Assembly (NCBI RefSeq): GCF_030734285.1
Contig: NZ_CP132294.1
Location: 3,162,001 to 3,226,000, forward strand
Direction of reading: 5' to 3'
Source of the DNA: Natronococcus sp. AD-5
Lineage (GTDB): Archaea; Halobacteriota; Halobacteria; Halobacteriales; Natrialbaceae
DNA: 64,000 bases
A program made the position numbers and the translations under genes. Positions 1 to 8,339 of this stretch are shown here, piece by piece; the stretch's first letter is position 1; every line of letters begins with the position of its first letter. The notes under the pieces are model-generated. The model did no database searches, was not told the origin of the DNA, and saw nothing but the letters and a program-made list of their open reading frames with translations.

Positions 1-196
1 GTCGCTTGAAGTTCGGCCAGCCGCCGACCGCCACGAGCGCCAGGAACGACGCCGCGAGCGGGACGAACACCCACAGCGGGTCTCCGAAGACGTAGGCCGT
101 CACGAAGACGCCCGTCAGCAGCCCCATCTTCGAGCGCGCGTTCAGCCGGTGGAGGAACGTGTCGCGATCGACGTACAGCGACGGCGACGAACTCAC
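1..196 (-). CDS. ECF transporter transmembrane component EcfT (partial, N-terminus only)
   Basis: This is the first 65 residues of a minus-strand protein that runs off the left edge of the window. It starts at a GTG (position 196) that overlaps the TGA stop of the upstream ATPase gene by four bases (GTGA), a sign of translational coupling. The visible part reads VSSSPSLYVDRDTFLHRLN, then ARSKMGLL and a hydrophobic segment. The L-x-R-L-N-x-R-S-K pattern near the N-terminus is typical of EcfT/CbiQ subunits. Known for the family: EcfT is the membrane scaffold that couples the ATPases to the substrate-binding S protein. Gene order S, A-A, T supports the call. Confidence 0.8.
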   Translation of the reverse strand, partial: MSSSPSLYVDRDTFLHRLNARSKMGLLTGVFVTAYVFGDPLWVFVPLAASFLALVAVGGWPNFKR

Positions 197-2175
197 GCGT
201 CCTCACCCCCGGTCCCGTCGTCGGCGCGTCCGCCGTCGGTGCGGCTGTTGGTGCTCGACACGTCTCCGCCCGCCACGGATTCGTCGGACCGGTCTGCGTC
301 GCCTTTCGCCGCTCGCGAGCCGTCGAGCCCCGCGACGACCTCGTCGACCGAGAGCGCGGGCAGCGCGTCGTCCGGCCCGAACTCGGCCGCCAGCCGGTTC
401 GAGAGCGCGACCGGCTGCGGGGGTTCGAGTTCCCACCGCTCGAGCAGCGACTCGTCGGCGAACAGTTCCCGCGTCGGGCGGTCGAAGACCTTCTCCCCGT
501 CGGCCATCACGACCGTCCGCGGCGCGTAGCGGGCGACGGTGTGCATGCTGTGCGTGACCATCGCCACGGTCACGCCCGTCTCCCGGTTGAGGCGGGCGAC
601 GAGATCCATGAACCGGTCGCGCTGGGTCGCGTCGAGCCCGGTCGTCGGCTCGTCGAAGACGATCGCGTCGGGGTCGGTCGCGAGGATCGACGCCAGGGCG
701 ACCCGCTGGCGCTGTCCTTTCGAGAGGGCGAACGGATCGGCGTCCTCCAGCCCGTCGAGTTCGACCGTTTCGATCGCATCGGCGACCGCCCGCTCGAGTT
801 CGTCGCCCGCCATCCCGAAGTTCCCGGGGCCGAACGCGACCTCTTCGCGGACGGTGTCGGCGAAGATCTGGTGATCGGGGTTCTGGAAGACGTAGCCGAC
901 CGAGCGGCCGACCTCGCTCATCGAGCGTTCCGCGACCTCCCGTCCGCGCCAGCGCGCGCTCCCCGCGTCGGGTTCGAGCAGCCCGTTCAGGTGCTTCGCG
1001 AGGGTCGTCTTTCCGCTGCCGTTGTGGCCGACGACCGCGACGACTTCCCCCTCGCCGATCGCGAGGTCGACGCCGTCGACCGCGCGGACCGTCTCCCGGT
1101 CGGTCTCGTACTCGTGGACGACCCCCTCGAGTTCGAACACCGGATCGCCGGTGTCCCGCCCGGTGTCGGCGGGAGCGCCGGGGAGCGCCTCGCCGCGGCG
1201 GGCGGGCGGCGTCCAGGTGAGGCCGCGATCGGCGACGGCGTCGACGGCCTCGTCGGGAAAGAGCGGCAGTTCCTCGCGCGACCAGCCGAGTCGGTCGAAT
1301 GTCTCGACCACCGGCGGCACGGCGACCCGCGCGCTCCGAAGCGCCTCGACGTCGGTGAACACCTCTCGAGCCGAGCCCTGACGGTACACTCGCCCGGCGC
1401 GAAGCAAGACGGCGTGATCGGCCAGCAGCGCCTCCTCGATCTCGTGAGTGACCAGCACGATCGTCTCCGGCCCGGCCCACCCCTCGGGGGCGCTCGAGCC
1501 GTCGGCGTCCGCGAGCGAGCGAACGACCGACAGCGTGTCGTGGCTCCCCGCGGGGTCGAGGTCGCTGGTCGGTTCGTCGAGCAACAGCACGTCGGGCTGG
1601 TTCGCGACGACGCCCGCGAAGACGAGTCGCTGCTTCTGACCGCCCGAGAGGGCGTCCGGCGGGCGTCTCCGCTCGAGGTCGCCGAGTCCCACGACCTCGA
1701 GCGCGTGGTCGATTCGGGGATCGATGTCGGCCGGCGGGACGGCGAGGTTCTCGGGGCCGAACGCGACCTCGCTCTGGACGCTCGTCCCGAACAGCTGCGC
1801 CTCGTAATCCTGTAGCACCATCCCGACGTCGGCGGCCATCTCCGGGACGCGCGCCGTCGTCGCGTCCCGGCCGAGAACCTCGACGCTGCCCGCGAAGGAA
1901 CCGGTGATGAAGTCCGGGATGATCGCGTTGAACGTCCGCAACAGCGTCGACTTGCCGCCGCCGCTGGCGCCCATCACTACGGTAAAAGATCCGGCGGCGA
2001 CGTCGAGGTCGAGACCCCGAAGGACGGCACCGCCGCGGGCGTCCGGGTCGTAATCCTCGACGTCGGCGAACGAGTCCGCCGGCGGCAGGTCGAGACCCCG
2101 CTCGTAGGCGAAGACGACGTCCCGCAGCGTCGCCGCGTCGTCGCCGACTGCGCCTGTGTCTTTGTCTGTGTCCAT
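193..2175 (-). CDS. Fused double ATPase of an ECF-type ABC importer (EcfA-EcfA')
   Basis: A 660-residue cytoplasmic protein holding two complete ABC ATPase domains. The first has Walker A GASGGGKST at about residues 69-77, signature LSGGQKQRL and Walker B VLLLDEPTSDLD. The second has Walker A GHNGSGKTT, signature LSKGQRQRV and Walker B AIVFDEPTTGLD. In most organisms the two ECF ATPases (EcfA and EcfA') are separate proteins; here they form one chain, leaving an acidic, low-complexity tail of about 80 residues at the C-terminus. It lies 18 bases downstream of the S-component gene and overlaps the EcfT gene, so the three form one operon. It should energise uptake by the S component. The substrate cannot be read from the ATPase. 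Confidence 0.9.
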   Translation of the reverse strand: MDTDKDTGAVGDDAATLRDVVFAYERGLDLPPADSFADVEDYDPDARGGAVLRGLDLDVAAGSFTVVMGASGGGKSTLLRTFNAIIPDFITGSFAGSVEVLGRDATTARVPEMAADVGMVLQDYEAQLFGTSVQSEVAFGPENLAVPPADIDPRIDHALEVVGLGDLERRRPPDALSGGQKQRLVFAGVVANQPDVLLLDEPTSDLDPAGSHDTLSVVRSLADADGSSAPEGWAGPETIVLVTHEIEEALLADHAVLLRAGRVYRQGSAREVFTDVEALRSARVAVPPVVETFDRLGWSREELPLFPDEAVDAVADRGLTWTPPARRGEALPGAPADTGRDTGDPVFELEGVVHEYETDRETVRAVDGVDLAIGEGEVVAVVGHNGSGKTTLAKHLNGLLEPDAGSARWRGREVAERSMSEVGRSVGYVFQNPDHQIFADTVREEVAFGPGNFGMAGDELERAVADAIETVELDGLEDADPFALSKGQRQRVALASILATDPDAIVFDEPTTGLDATQRDRFMDLVARLNRETGVTVAMVTHSMHTVARYAPRTVVMADGEKVFDRPTRELFADESLLERWELEPPQPVALSNRLAAEFGPDDALPALSVDEVVAGLDGSRAAKGDADRSDESVAGGDVSSTNSRTDGGRADDGTGGEDA

Positions 2176-2193
2176 GATAGCTGATGCAGGTAG

Positions 2194-3036
2194 TTAGTCG
2201 AGCAGCGCGGAAAGACGCTCCCCGGAGATCGCGGTCAGTCCGAGAACGATCAGGAAGGCGATCGCGCCGAGAACGATCTGGACCGTCGCCCCGCCCTGAC
2301 CGAAGACCTCGTTCTGTTCGACGGCGAAGGGAACGTCCTGAATCCCGAGCGAGATGGCGATACCGACGATGACCCAGACGATCGCGATCGTCAGCAGTCC
2401 GAACGCGGCCGTTTGCGCCCGCCCCGGTCCGGCGTCCGGCATATCGTCGTCGTGGAGCAGATCGGGATAGAGCAGCCCCATCCGCTTGATTCGCGGGTAC
2501 GTCAGGTACAGCAGCGGCGGACCGAGCACCACCGTGGCGATCACGTTGTTCAGGAGGATCACCGTTCCGAGCACCGAGAAGGGGAACAGTCCGAGCACCT
2601 CGAGCCCCCAGGCGATGATCGCGGCGCACGCCGCCGAGGCCGCGACGGCGACCGCGACGAACTCGAGGAACTGCCGGCCGACGTTCTCGCGGAAGTCGGG
2701 TTCGACGCCGCTCGAGAGCGGGCCGAGGTTCCCCCAGAGCTTGTAGCCGAGCATCCCGAAGAAGAAGTTTCCGACGAAGCCGAACGCGCTCCCCGGGCCG
2801 AAGGTGCCGCCGAAGATGTCGTTGATCAGGTTCCCGATCGCGGATCCCCAGGCCGCCGCCGGGCCGAACGTGAGCCCGAAGATCACCGGGATGACGTTCC
2901 CCGGACGAACCGCCGTGATACCCGGAATGATCACGAACCCTGCGAACGGAATCAGCAGCGCGGCGTACACCGCCGCCACGACTGCGACTAGCATGATCAT
3001 CCGCGTGTCCCGCCACATCGTGACAAGCTCTCTCAT
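2194..3036 (-). CDS. ECF transporter S component, substrate unknown
   Basis: A 280-residue membrane protein with about six hydrophobic segments. The N-terminal third carries VRPGNVIPVIFGLTFGPAAA and, shortly after, the glycine-rich GNLINDIFGG and FGFVGNFFFGMLGY, a pattern seen in ECF S components that bind vitamins, metals or queuosine-type precursors. It is the first gene of the operon with the fused ATPase and EcfT. The start at 3036 is supported by a TATA-like CGTTTAAG on the minus strand about 28 bases upstream, which suggests a leaderless transcript. I see no recognisable riboswitch in the upstream 230 bases, so the ligand stays open. Confidence 0.75.
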   Translation of the reverse strand: MRELVTMWRDTRMIMLVAVVAAVYAALLIPFAGFVIIPGITAVRPGNVIPVIFGLTFGPAAAWGSAIGNLINDIFGGTFGPGSAFGFVGNFFFGMLGYKLWGNLGPLSSGVEPDFRENVGRQFLEFVAVAVAASAACAAIIAWGLEVLGLFPFSVLGTVILLNNVIATVVLGPPLLYLTYPRIKRMGLLYPDLLHDDDMPDAGPGRAQTAAFGLLTIAIVWVIVGIAISLGIQDVPFAVEQNEVFGQGGATVQIVLGAIAFLIVLGLTAISGERLSALLD

Positions 3037-3061
3037 CGTTTTACAAGGCTCAGAACTACCA

Positions 3062-3069
3062 CTTAAACG
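3062..3069 (-). promoter_or_regulatory. TATA element of the ECF importer operon
   Basis: Minus-strand CGTTTAAG centred about 28-30 bases upstream of the ATG at 3036. This is the usual distance between a haloarchaeal TATA box and a leaderless start. The rest of the 3037-3263 intergenic stretch shows no conserved RNA element that I can recognise. Confidence 0.5.
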
Positions 3070-3263
3070 TACCTGCTAAATAGACGTCCGGTCAGTCGAA
3101 GCGGTGCCGACACACCGGCGGGGAGCGGTCGAACGGCTCCGCCGCGTTCGGGTGCTCGGTCTCGCGACGCCCGAAGAAGCGCCGTCGAAGTACGAGAACC
3201 GAACGAACGTGCGAGTCCACCGTCGGCTCACCCCGCCAGTATCGACGACGGAGACGCGGTCCG

Positions 3264-4439
3264 CTACGGGGCGGGGTCGCCGTCGACCTCGAGTACCGTC
3301 GCCGCCGCCTCGCGAACCGGCTCGAGGTGGCTCGGCGGGGCGTAGACGCCGAGTCGCCAGATCTCGCGCGCGCAGGCGTCGAGGCCGGCGACCAGCGGCG
3401 AGCGGTCGGCGAGTCGCTGCGGTTCGCCGTCGACGACGACTCGAGCTCTGGACTCGGGCGAGGACGGATCGTCGGGGCTGTCGAGGATCACGGCCGCCGG
3501 ATCGACGTCGGCTACGGCCGCGATTTCGCGCTCGAGGTCGCGCGTCCGGCCGTAGTCGATCGCGACGAACTCCTCGGGGACGGCGTCGCGTCTGGCCCAG
3601 AGGGCGCGCTTGTAGAGGCGGCGTTCCCGGAGGCGGGCCGCCAGGTCGGCCGTCGGCTCGTGGTCGGAAAGCGTCGCGAGCAGTTCCTCGTCGGTCAGCC
3701 GGGCGAACCGGTCGGGCGCGACGACGTCGTCGACGAGGAGCCGTTCGCTCGCCCGGTCGAGCATCGCGCCCGCGATCCGGGAGACGTGGTGGCGGTAGAC
3801 GGTCGCGTTCATGAGCGTCCGGGCGATCAGCGCGCTCTCGGCGGTCGCGACGTTGCCGTCTGCGAGCGCGAGGTCGCCGTCGACGACCCGGAAGGCCCGG
3901 ATCAGCCGTCCGTGATCGATCGTCCCGTAGGGGACGCCGGTGTGGTGGGCGTCCCGCACCAGGTAGTCCATCCGGTCGACGTCGAGCCCGCCGGAGACGA
4001 GTTCCCCGAGCGGACCGCGCCCGTCGACGGTCGCCGCGACCGCGTCGGGGTCGACGCCCCGCTCCTCGAGGACGGATCCCAGTTCGGTCTCGGCGAGCAG
4101 CCACTCGATCTCGTCGTGGTGGCGACCGAGGTGGCGCTCGATGGCGCGCTCGGTCTGATGGCCGAAGGGCCCGTGGCCGGCGTCGTGGACCAGCGCCGCC
4201 GCGCGAAGGCGGTCGGCGAGGTCGTCCTCGAGGTCGAGGTGCTCGACGGCTCGCGAAGCGAGGTGGTAGACGCCGAGACTGTGTTCGAACCGGGTGTGGT
4301 TCGCGGAGGGATAGACGAGCTGGACGGTGCTCAACTGTCGGACGTACCGGAGCCGCTGCATGGGCTCGGTGTCGAGCAGCGCCTCCGCCATCGGCCGGAG
4401 TTCGATGTAGTCGTGGACGCTATCCTTGATCGTCGTCAT
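3264..4439 (-). CDS. HD-domain phosphohydrolase (dNTPase-like)
   Basis: A 391-residue soluble protein of the HD superfamily, close to the COG1078/YdhJ group. Metal-binding residues are visible: His53 in RFEHSLGVYHL, the HD pair at 85-86 in LVHDAGHGPFGH with further His at 89 and 94, and an Asp in DVDRMDYLVRDAHHTG. The N-terminal KDSVHDYIEL is typical of the group. Relatives hydrolyse nucleotides or phosphodiesters, and some are dGTP triphosphohydrolases; the exact substrate here is not known. The C-terminal 150 residues are less conserved. It starts 90 bases downstream of the kinase gene stop at 4530 on the same strand, so co-transcription is possible. Confidence 0.85.
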   Translation of the reverse strand: MTTIKDSVHDYIELRPMAEALLDTEPMQRLRYVRQLSTVQLVYPSANHTRFEHSLGVYHLASRAVEHLDLEDDLADRLRAAALVHDAGHGPFGHQTERAIERHLGRHHDEIEWLLAETELGSVLEERGVDPDAVAATVDGRGPLGELVSGGLDVDRMDYLVRDAHHTGVPYGTIDHGRLIRAFRVVDGDLALADGNVATAESALIARTLMNATVYRHHVSRIAGAMLDRASERLLVDDVVAPDRFARLTDEELLATLSDHEPTADLAARLRERRLYKRALWARRDAVPEEFVAIDYGRTRDLEREIAAVADVDPAAVILDSPDDPSSPESRARVVVDGEPQRLADRSPLVAGLDACAREIWRLGVYAPPSHLEPVREAAATVLEVDGDPAP

Positions 4440-4529
4440 ACTCGATCACTCGGCGGACCGGGTCTTAGACGCGGTGGTCTCCGGAGGAGGGGACGAGACG
4501 GCTCGGCGACCGGCGTCGCACGACGAGGG

Positions 4530-5057
4530 TTATCGTCCCTGGCCCTGGACGGCCGGTTCGAGAAGCTTCCGATCGATCTGCTCGTAGGTCTCCTCGAGCG
4601 ATCCCGAGTTGTCGACGACGACGTGGTCGCGCTCGAGCGGATCGAACGTCTCGCGTAGCTGCAGGTGCTGTTCGAACCGGGCGTCGCTGACGGCGTTCGT
4701 CCGGTTCTCGATGCGCACCTCGACGACCTCGAGATCGCAGTCGACGTGCACGAACGTGATTCGAGCGTCGGCCGCCCGCGCGATCTCGACGGCCCGGTCG
4801 CGGTACGGTTTCGACTGGAACGTCGCGTCGAGGACGACGTTCGCGCCGGACTCGAGGGAGCTGCGTGCGCGAGAAAGCAATTCCTCGTAGGTTGCGTCGG
4901 TCTCCTCCGAGGAGTACGTCGGCTCGGGGAAGAAACGCTTTCGAACCCGGTCGCTCCGATACCGTTTCGCCTCGAGGTGCTCGGCCGTGTAGGCGGACGC
5001 GACGGATTTGCCCACGCCCGGCAATCCACAGTAGACGATCAGCGTTGGACGGGCCAC
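4530..5057 (-). CDS. P-loop kinase (AAA family, zeta-toxin/CPT-like small kinase)
   Basis: A 175-residue protein with Walker A GLPGVGKS at residues 11-18, preceded by a hydrophobic beta strand (TLIVYC). A second conserved element, VVLDATFQSKPYRDRA, resembles the Asp/Thr substrate-binding region of small-molecule and tRNA kinases. The start is GTG at 5057; the reading frame has no earlier start, and a TATA-like GGATTTAGTA lies about 30 bases upstream on the minus strand. The family phosphorylates small metabolites or nucleotides, but the substrate cannot be deduced. It is divergent from the phn operon and upstream of the HD phosphohydrolase. Confidence 0.75.
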   Translation of the reverse strand: MARPTLIVYCGLPGVGKSVASAYTAEHLEAKRYRSDRVRKRFFPEPTYSSEETDATYEELLSRARSSLESGANVVLDATFQSKPYRDRAVEIARAADARITFVHVDCDLEVVEVRIENRTNAVSDARFEQHLQLRETFDPLERDHVVVDNSGSLEETYEQIDRKLLEPAVQGQGR

Positions 5058-5187
5058 GAGTGCGTATTGAGAGTACGTGTACTAAATCCGAACGGATTTC
5101 CGCGACGCATCGAACCTCTCACGACCGGATTTTATTCTATCGCGATCACTAAATATGAAATTGTAATAGGTAATATATAAATTATCA

Positions 5188-5198
5188 TTGATTTTATG
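5188..5198 (+). promoter_or_regulatory. Likely promoter of phnDCE
   Basis: The 5140-5200 stretch is very AT-rich compared with its surroundings. TTTTATGTC at about 5191-5199 sits roughly 27 bases before the ATG at 5222. A longer TATA-like AATATATAAATTA lies at 5170-5183. Either could serve as the TATA box. The AT-rich block could also bind a phosphate-responsive regulator, but I see no known operator. Confidence 0.4.
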
Positions 5199-5221
5199 TC
5201 GGTTCGGTTTCGGTACTACGT

Positions 5222-6220
5222 ATGGCGCAGACACCACGCTGTGGCGATAGCACCCGACGAACGTTTCTGAAGGCCTCCGGGGGGGTCGTGCTCACGAGCG
5301 CAGTCGCGGGCTGTATCGGTTCGCTCGACGACGACGCGATCACGTTCATCCTCAACCCGGCCGAGGAGCAGACCGATATCGTCGAGGAGTACACGCCGAT
5401 GAAGGAGTACCTCGAGTCCGAAACCGACGCGGAGATCGACCTGGATCCGGCCGGCAGCTACGTCGAGACGCTCGAGGCGCTCGAAAGCGAGCACGGGGAG
5501 CTCGCGGACACGTCGCCGACGGGCGTCCCCGGCGGCGAGGGGTTCGCCGACGTCGTCGGGATGCGGACGGCCTACGGCGGGAACCTCTACTTCTCGACGA
5601 TCGTCACCACGCCGGACAGCGGCATCGAGGAGCTCGCCGACCTCGAGGGCGAGCAGGTGGCCGTCGGGTCGCAGCTGTCGATGAGCGGCACGCTGGTGCC
5701 GACGGTGATGCTCAAGGAGGCGGGCCTCGACGTCGGCGACTTCCCGAACTCGCCGGACGCCACCGACCTCGACATCAACACCGCGGGCGACCACGACACG
5801 GCGCGCGAACAGCTGGAGGACGACCCCGACGTGGTGGCCGCGGCGGCCGGCGCGTTCGCCACCGCGCCGCAGGTCCCCCAGGAGCAGTTCGACGAGTACG
5901 ACGAGTTCGTCGAACACTCCGCGGAGTACGACAGGGCGGGCAGCGGACTCGACGACGGTCAGGAACTGCAGTTGATCGACGTCTCCCGACCGCTCCCCCG
6001 GGCGCCGATCATGGCCCGAAGCAACTGGGACGACCCGGTTCGCGAGGACATCGAGCAGGCGCTGCTCGACGCCGAGGAAGAGGACCTCATCCCCGAAGAC
6101 GTCGACGAGGACTACCAGCTCTGGTTCACCGGCATCGAGGAAGCCGACGAAGACGATTACGACGTCGTCTACGAAGTGATGGACGAACTCGACCTCGAGT
6201 TCGAAGACTTCGGCGAATAA
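5222..6220 (+). CDS. phnD: Phosphonate/phosphite-type ABC transporter substrate-binding lipoprotein
   Basis: A 332-residue exported protein. The N-terminus has a Tat motif (TRRTFLKASGG), a hydrophobic stretch and a lipobox VAGC at about residues 28-31, so it is a Tat-exported lipoprotein. The mature part has the PhnD signature: TFILNPAEEQTDIVEEYTPM near the start, a periplasmic-binding core with GEQVAVGSQLSMSGTLVPT, and SGIEELADLEG before it. PhnD relatives bind phosphonates, phosphite, hypophosphite or phosphate-like anions. It is followed by phnC (31 bases later) and phnE. No C-P lyase or phosphonatase genes are nearby, so the true ligand is uncertain. Confidence 0.87.
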   Translation: MAQTPRCGDSTRRTFLKASGGVVLTSAVAGCIGSLDDDAITFILNPAEEQTDIVEEYTPMKEYLESETDAEIDLDPAGSYVETLEALESEHGELADTSPTGVPGGEGFADVVGMRTAYGGNLYFSTIVTTPDSGIEELADLEGEQVAVGSQLSMSGTLVPTVMLKEAGLDVGDFPNSPDATDLDINTAGDHDTAREQLEDDPDVVAAAAGAFATAPQVPQEQFDEYDEFVEHSAEYDRAGSGLDDGQELQLIDVSRPLPRAPIMARSNWDDPVREDIEQALLDAEEEDLIPEDVDEDYQLWFTGIEEADEDDYDVVYEVMDELDLEFEDFGE

Positions 6221-6251
6221 CCACGCGACCAGTAACGAGAAAGCTACAACG

Positions 6252-7031
6252 ATGGCTGGCATTCGCGTCGAGAACCTTACAAAGCGGTTCGGCGAGACCG
6301 TCGCGCTCGACGACGTCTCGTTCGAAATCCACGAGGGAGAGTTCACCGTCGTCCTCGGAACCTCGGGTTCAGGTAAGTCGACGCTACTCAGATGCGTCAA
6401 CGGGCTCACCGAGCCGACGAGCGGAACGGTCACGATCCAGGGAGATGTCGTCACCTCGCCGCGGCGCGACGTCGCGATGGTCTTCCAGCAACACAACATC
6501 ATCGGCGGGATGAGCGCCTACGCGAACGCGCTCACCGGGGCGCTCGGTCGAACGAAGTTCACGACGAGCCTCCTGCGTACGCATGACCGCGAGGAGAAAC
6601 TCCAGGCGCTCGACGCGCTCGAGACGGTCGGGCTGCTGGAGGAGGCCGAACAGCGCGCCGGCCGGATGAGCGGCGGGCAGCAGCAGCGCGTGGGCATCGC
6701 TCGCGCACTCGTCCAGAACCCCGACATCATCCTGGCCGACGAACCGGTCGCGAGCCTCGACCCGGGGAGCGCACAGACCGTGATGCGATACCTCCGCGAA
6801 GCCGCCGAGGAACGCGGCCTGACGGCGATGATCAGCCTCCACCAGGTCAACCTCGCCCGCCAGTTCGGCGAGCGGTTCATCGGCCTCTCTGACGGACGAG
6901 TCGTATTTGACGGCTACCGCGACGAACTCACCTTCGACGTGATCGACGACATCTACGGCGGCATCGACATGGAACAGTTCCTCTCCGGCGACGATGGCGA
7001 TGGCGAAGAGACGAACGAGGCGGTACGATGA
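6252..7031 (+). CDS. phnC: Phosphonate-type ABC transporter ATPase
   Basis: A 259-residue ABC ATPase. Walker A GTSGSGKST is at residues 36-44, the signature is MSGGQQQRV, and Walker B is IILADEPVASLDP. The stretch VAMVFQQHNIIGGMSAYANA and the closing RFIGLSDGRVVFDG are characteristic of PhnC. It is the second gene of phnDCE and overlaps the permease start by four bases (ATGA). It should power uptake of the anion delivered by the upstream lipoprotein. Confidence 0.9.
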   Translation: MAGIRVENLTKRFGETVALDDVSFEIHEGEFTVVLGTSGSGKSTLLRCVNGLTEPTSGTVTIQGDVVTSPRRDVAMVFQQHNIIGGMSAYANALTGALGRTKFTTSLLRTHDREEKLQALDALETVGLLEEAEQRAGRMSGGQQQRVGIARALVQNPDIILADEPVASLDPGSAQTVMRYLREAAEERGLTAMISLHQVNLARQFGERFIGLSDGRVVFDGYRDELTFDVIDDIYGGIDMEQFLSGDDGDGEETNEAVR

Positions 7032-7915
7032 GCGCGGAGACTCCCCTCGAGCGGCAACTCGAGAGGCTCCGACTGACCCGGCGCGTCAAATGGGTACTGT
7101 ACGCGTTGTTCTCGGTCGGCTTCGTCGCGGCGTTCTACTGGTCGATGGTACTGATCGAGTTCTCGCTCGTCGACGTGCTCCGTCAGGTGCCCGTGTTCGC
7201 CGATCGACTCGCGCGGTACGGACCGAACTGGGAGTACATCGTGGAGGCGAACCTATTCCACCAGTCGATGATCACGCTCGCGATGGGATTCGCGGGTACC
7301 GTCATCGGGATCCCGCTGGCGCTGCTGCTGGGCGTCCTCGGGAGCGGGCGGGTAACGCCGTTCCCGCTCAACTTCCTCTTCCGAACCGTCATGGGGATCT
7401 CCCGCGCGATCCCGGCGCTGGTCTGGTTCCTGATCTTCGTCCCGCTCGCCGGGCTGTCGGCGGTGACCGCCACGATCGCCATCGGGGTCAGCACGATCGG
7501 TAACCTCGGTCGGCTGTTCACCGACGAGCTCGAGGAGGTCAAGACGGGGCCGATCGAAGCGATGCAGACGACCGGGGCGTCGAAGTCCCAGACCGTCACG
7601 TTCGGGATGCTGAGCCAGGTCAAGACGTCGTTCATTGCGTGGACATTGTACATCTTCGAGGTGAACGTCCGCCAAGCCGTCACGCTCGGGCTGCTGGGCG
7701 GCGGCGGCATCGGTTACATCATCGAGTCCCAACAGGGCCAGCGAGCCTACGGAAATATGATGGCTGGCATCGTCGTCGTCCTGGTCCTGATCGTCCTCGT
7801 CGAGATGGTCAGTCAGCAGCTCCGCTCGCTCCTCCGGGACGACGAGGAAGCCGACGGACTGGTCGCGCTCGTCGCCGGACTCCCGCATCGAATGGTCGAG
7901 TCGGCGCTCAAGTAA
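7028..7915 (+). CDS. phnE: Phosphonate-type ABC transporter permease
   Basis: A 295-residue inner-membrane protein with about six hydrophobic segments. The cytoplasmic EAA-type loop is visible as LEEVKTGPIEAMQTTGAS, where it contacts the ATPase. The segment after it (GLLGGGGIGYIIESQQGQRA) matches PhnE proteins. The start overlaps the phnC stop (ATGA), so the two are coupled. The gene ends 36 bases before the end of the convergent small gene at 7952. Confidence 0.9.
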   Translation: MSAETPLERQLERLRLTRRVKWVLYALFSVGFVAAFYWSMVLIEFSLVDVLRQVPVFADRLARYGPNWEYIVEANLFHQSMITLAMGFAGTVIGIPLALLLGVLGSGRVTPFPLNFLFRTVMGISRAIPALVWFLIFVPLAGLSAVTATIAIGVSTIGNLGRLFTDELEEVKTGPIEAMQTTGASKSQTVTFGMLSQVKTSFIAWTLYIFEVNVRQAVTLGLLGGGGIGYIIESQQGQRAYGNMMAGIVVVLVLIVLVEMVSQQLRSLLRDDEEADGLVALVAGLPHRMVESALK

Positions 7916-7951
7916 GCGACCCGCTCTTTTCTCGAGAGGACTACTCGAGCC

Positions 7952-8206
7952 CTACTCCCGCGCACGCTCGAGAAACAGCGCCTTCGCATCGGTTTCGGGG
8001 TCGATGTCGTCCGGCGCGCGCTCGAGGTCGGGTTTCTCCCGCTCGCCGTTCGGAAAGTGAACCGCCGGCTCGCACCGACTGACCTCGGCGTCGACCAGTC
8101 GTTCGTCATCGGCCGTCCGGAGCGCCTGCGCCAGCGCCGCGACCTCGTCCTCGAAGCGCCGTCGCTTTCCCGACACCTCATCGGAAGCATCGTCTAGATT
8201 CGCCAT
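7952..8206 (-). CDS. Small acidic conserved-type protein, function unknown
   Basis: An 84-residue soluble, charged protein beginning MANLDDASDEVSGKRRRFED. The first half is predicted helical (EDEVAALAQALRTADDERLV). The second half holds an AVHFPNGEREKPDLE element and ends KALFLERARE. I do not recognise a named family. The reading frame continues upstream in the same phase, but the composition becomes random-looking before the ATG at 8206, so I place the start there. It is divergent from the zinc protein at 8340. Confidence 0.55.
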   Translation of the reverse strand: MANLDDASDEVSGKRRRFEDEVAALAQALRTADDERLVDAEVSRCEPAVHFPNGEREKPDLERAPDDIDPETDAKALFLERARE

Positions 8207-8309
8207 ACCGTCGTCGATTCGAGACGGCCGGTAACCGTGTGGCGCCGTCACCTCGTCGGGGTGCGGCCGCCGAGTCGTCCGACGCGAGTCCGTCAGCACC
8301 ACCCTCGAG

Positions 8310-8317
8310 TTTAAATA
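8310..8317 (+). promoter_or_regulatory. TATA box of the NucS-like zinc protein gene
   Basis: TTTAAATA centred about 27 bases before the ATG at 8340. It is an almost ideal haloarchaeal TATA element at leaderless spacing and fixes the start of the downstream gene. Confidence 0.6.
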
Positions 8318-8339
8318 CCAAACCGCGGCCAACGGGCGT

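Noticed and set aside
203-3016. A long arginine-rich open frame on the minus strand
   Set aside because: It is the out-of-frame shadow of the ATPase and S component genes in GC-rich DNA.
3037-3263. A riboswitch in front of the ECF importer
   Set aside because: I could not find any conserved core of known vitamin or metal riboswitches.
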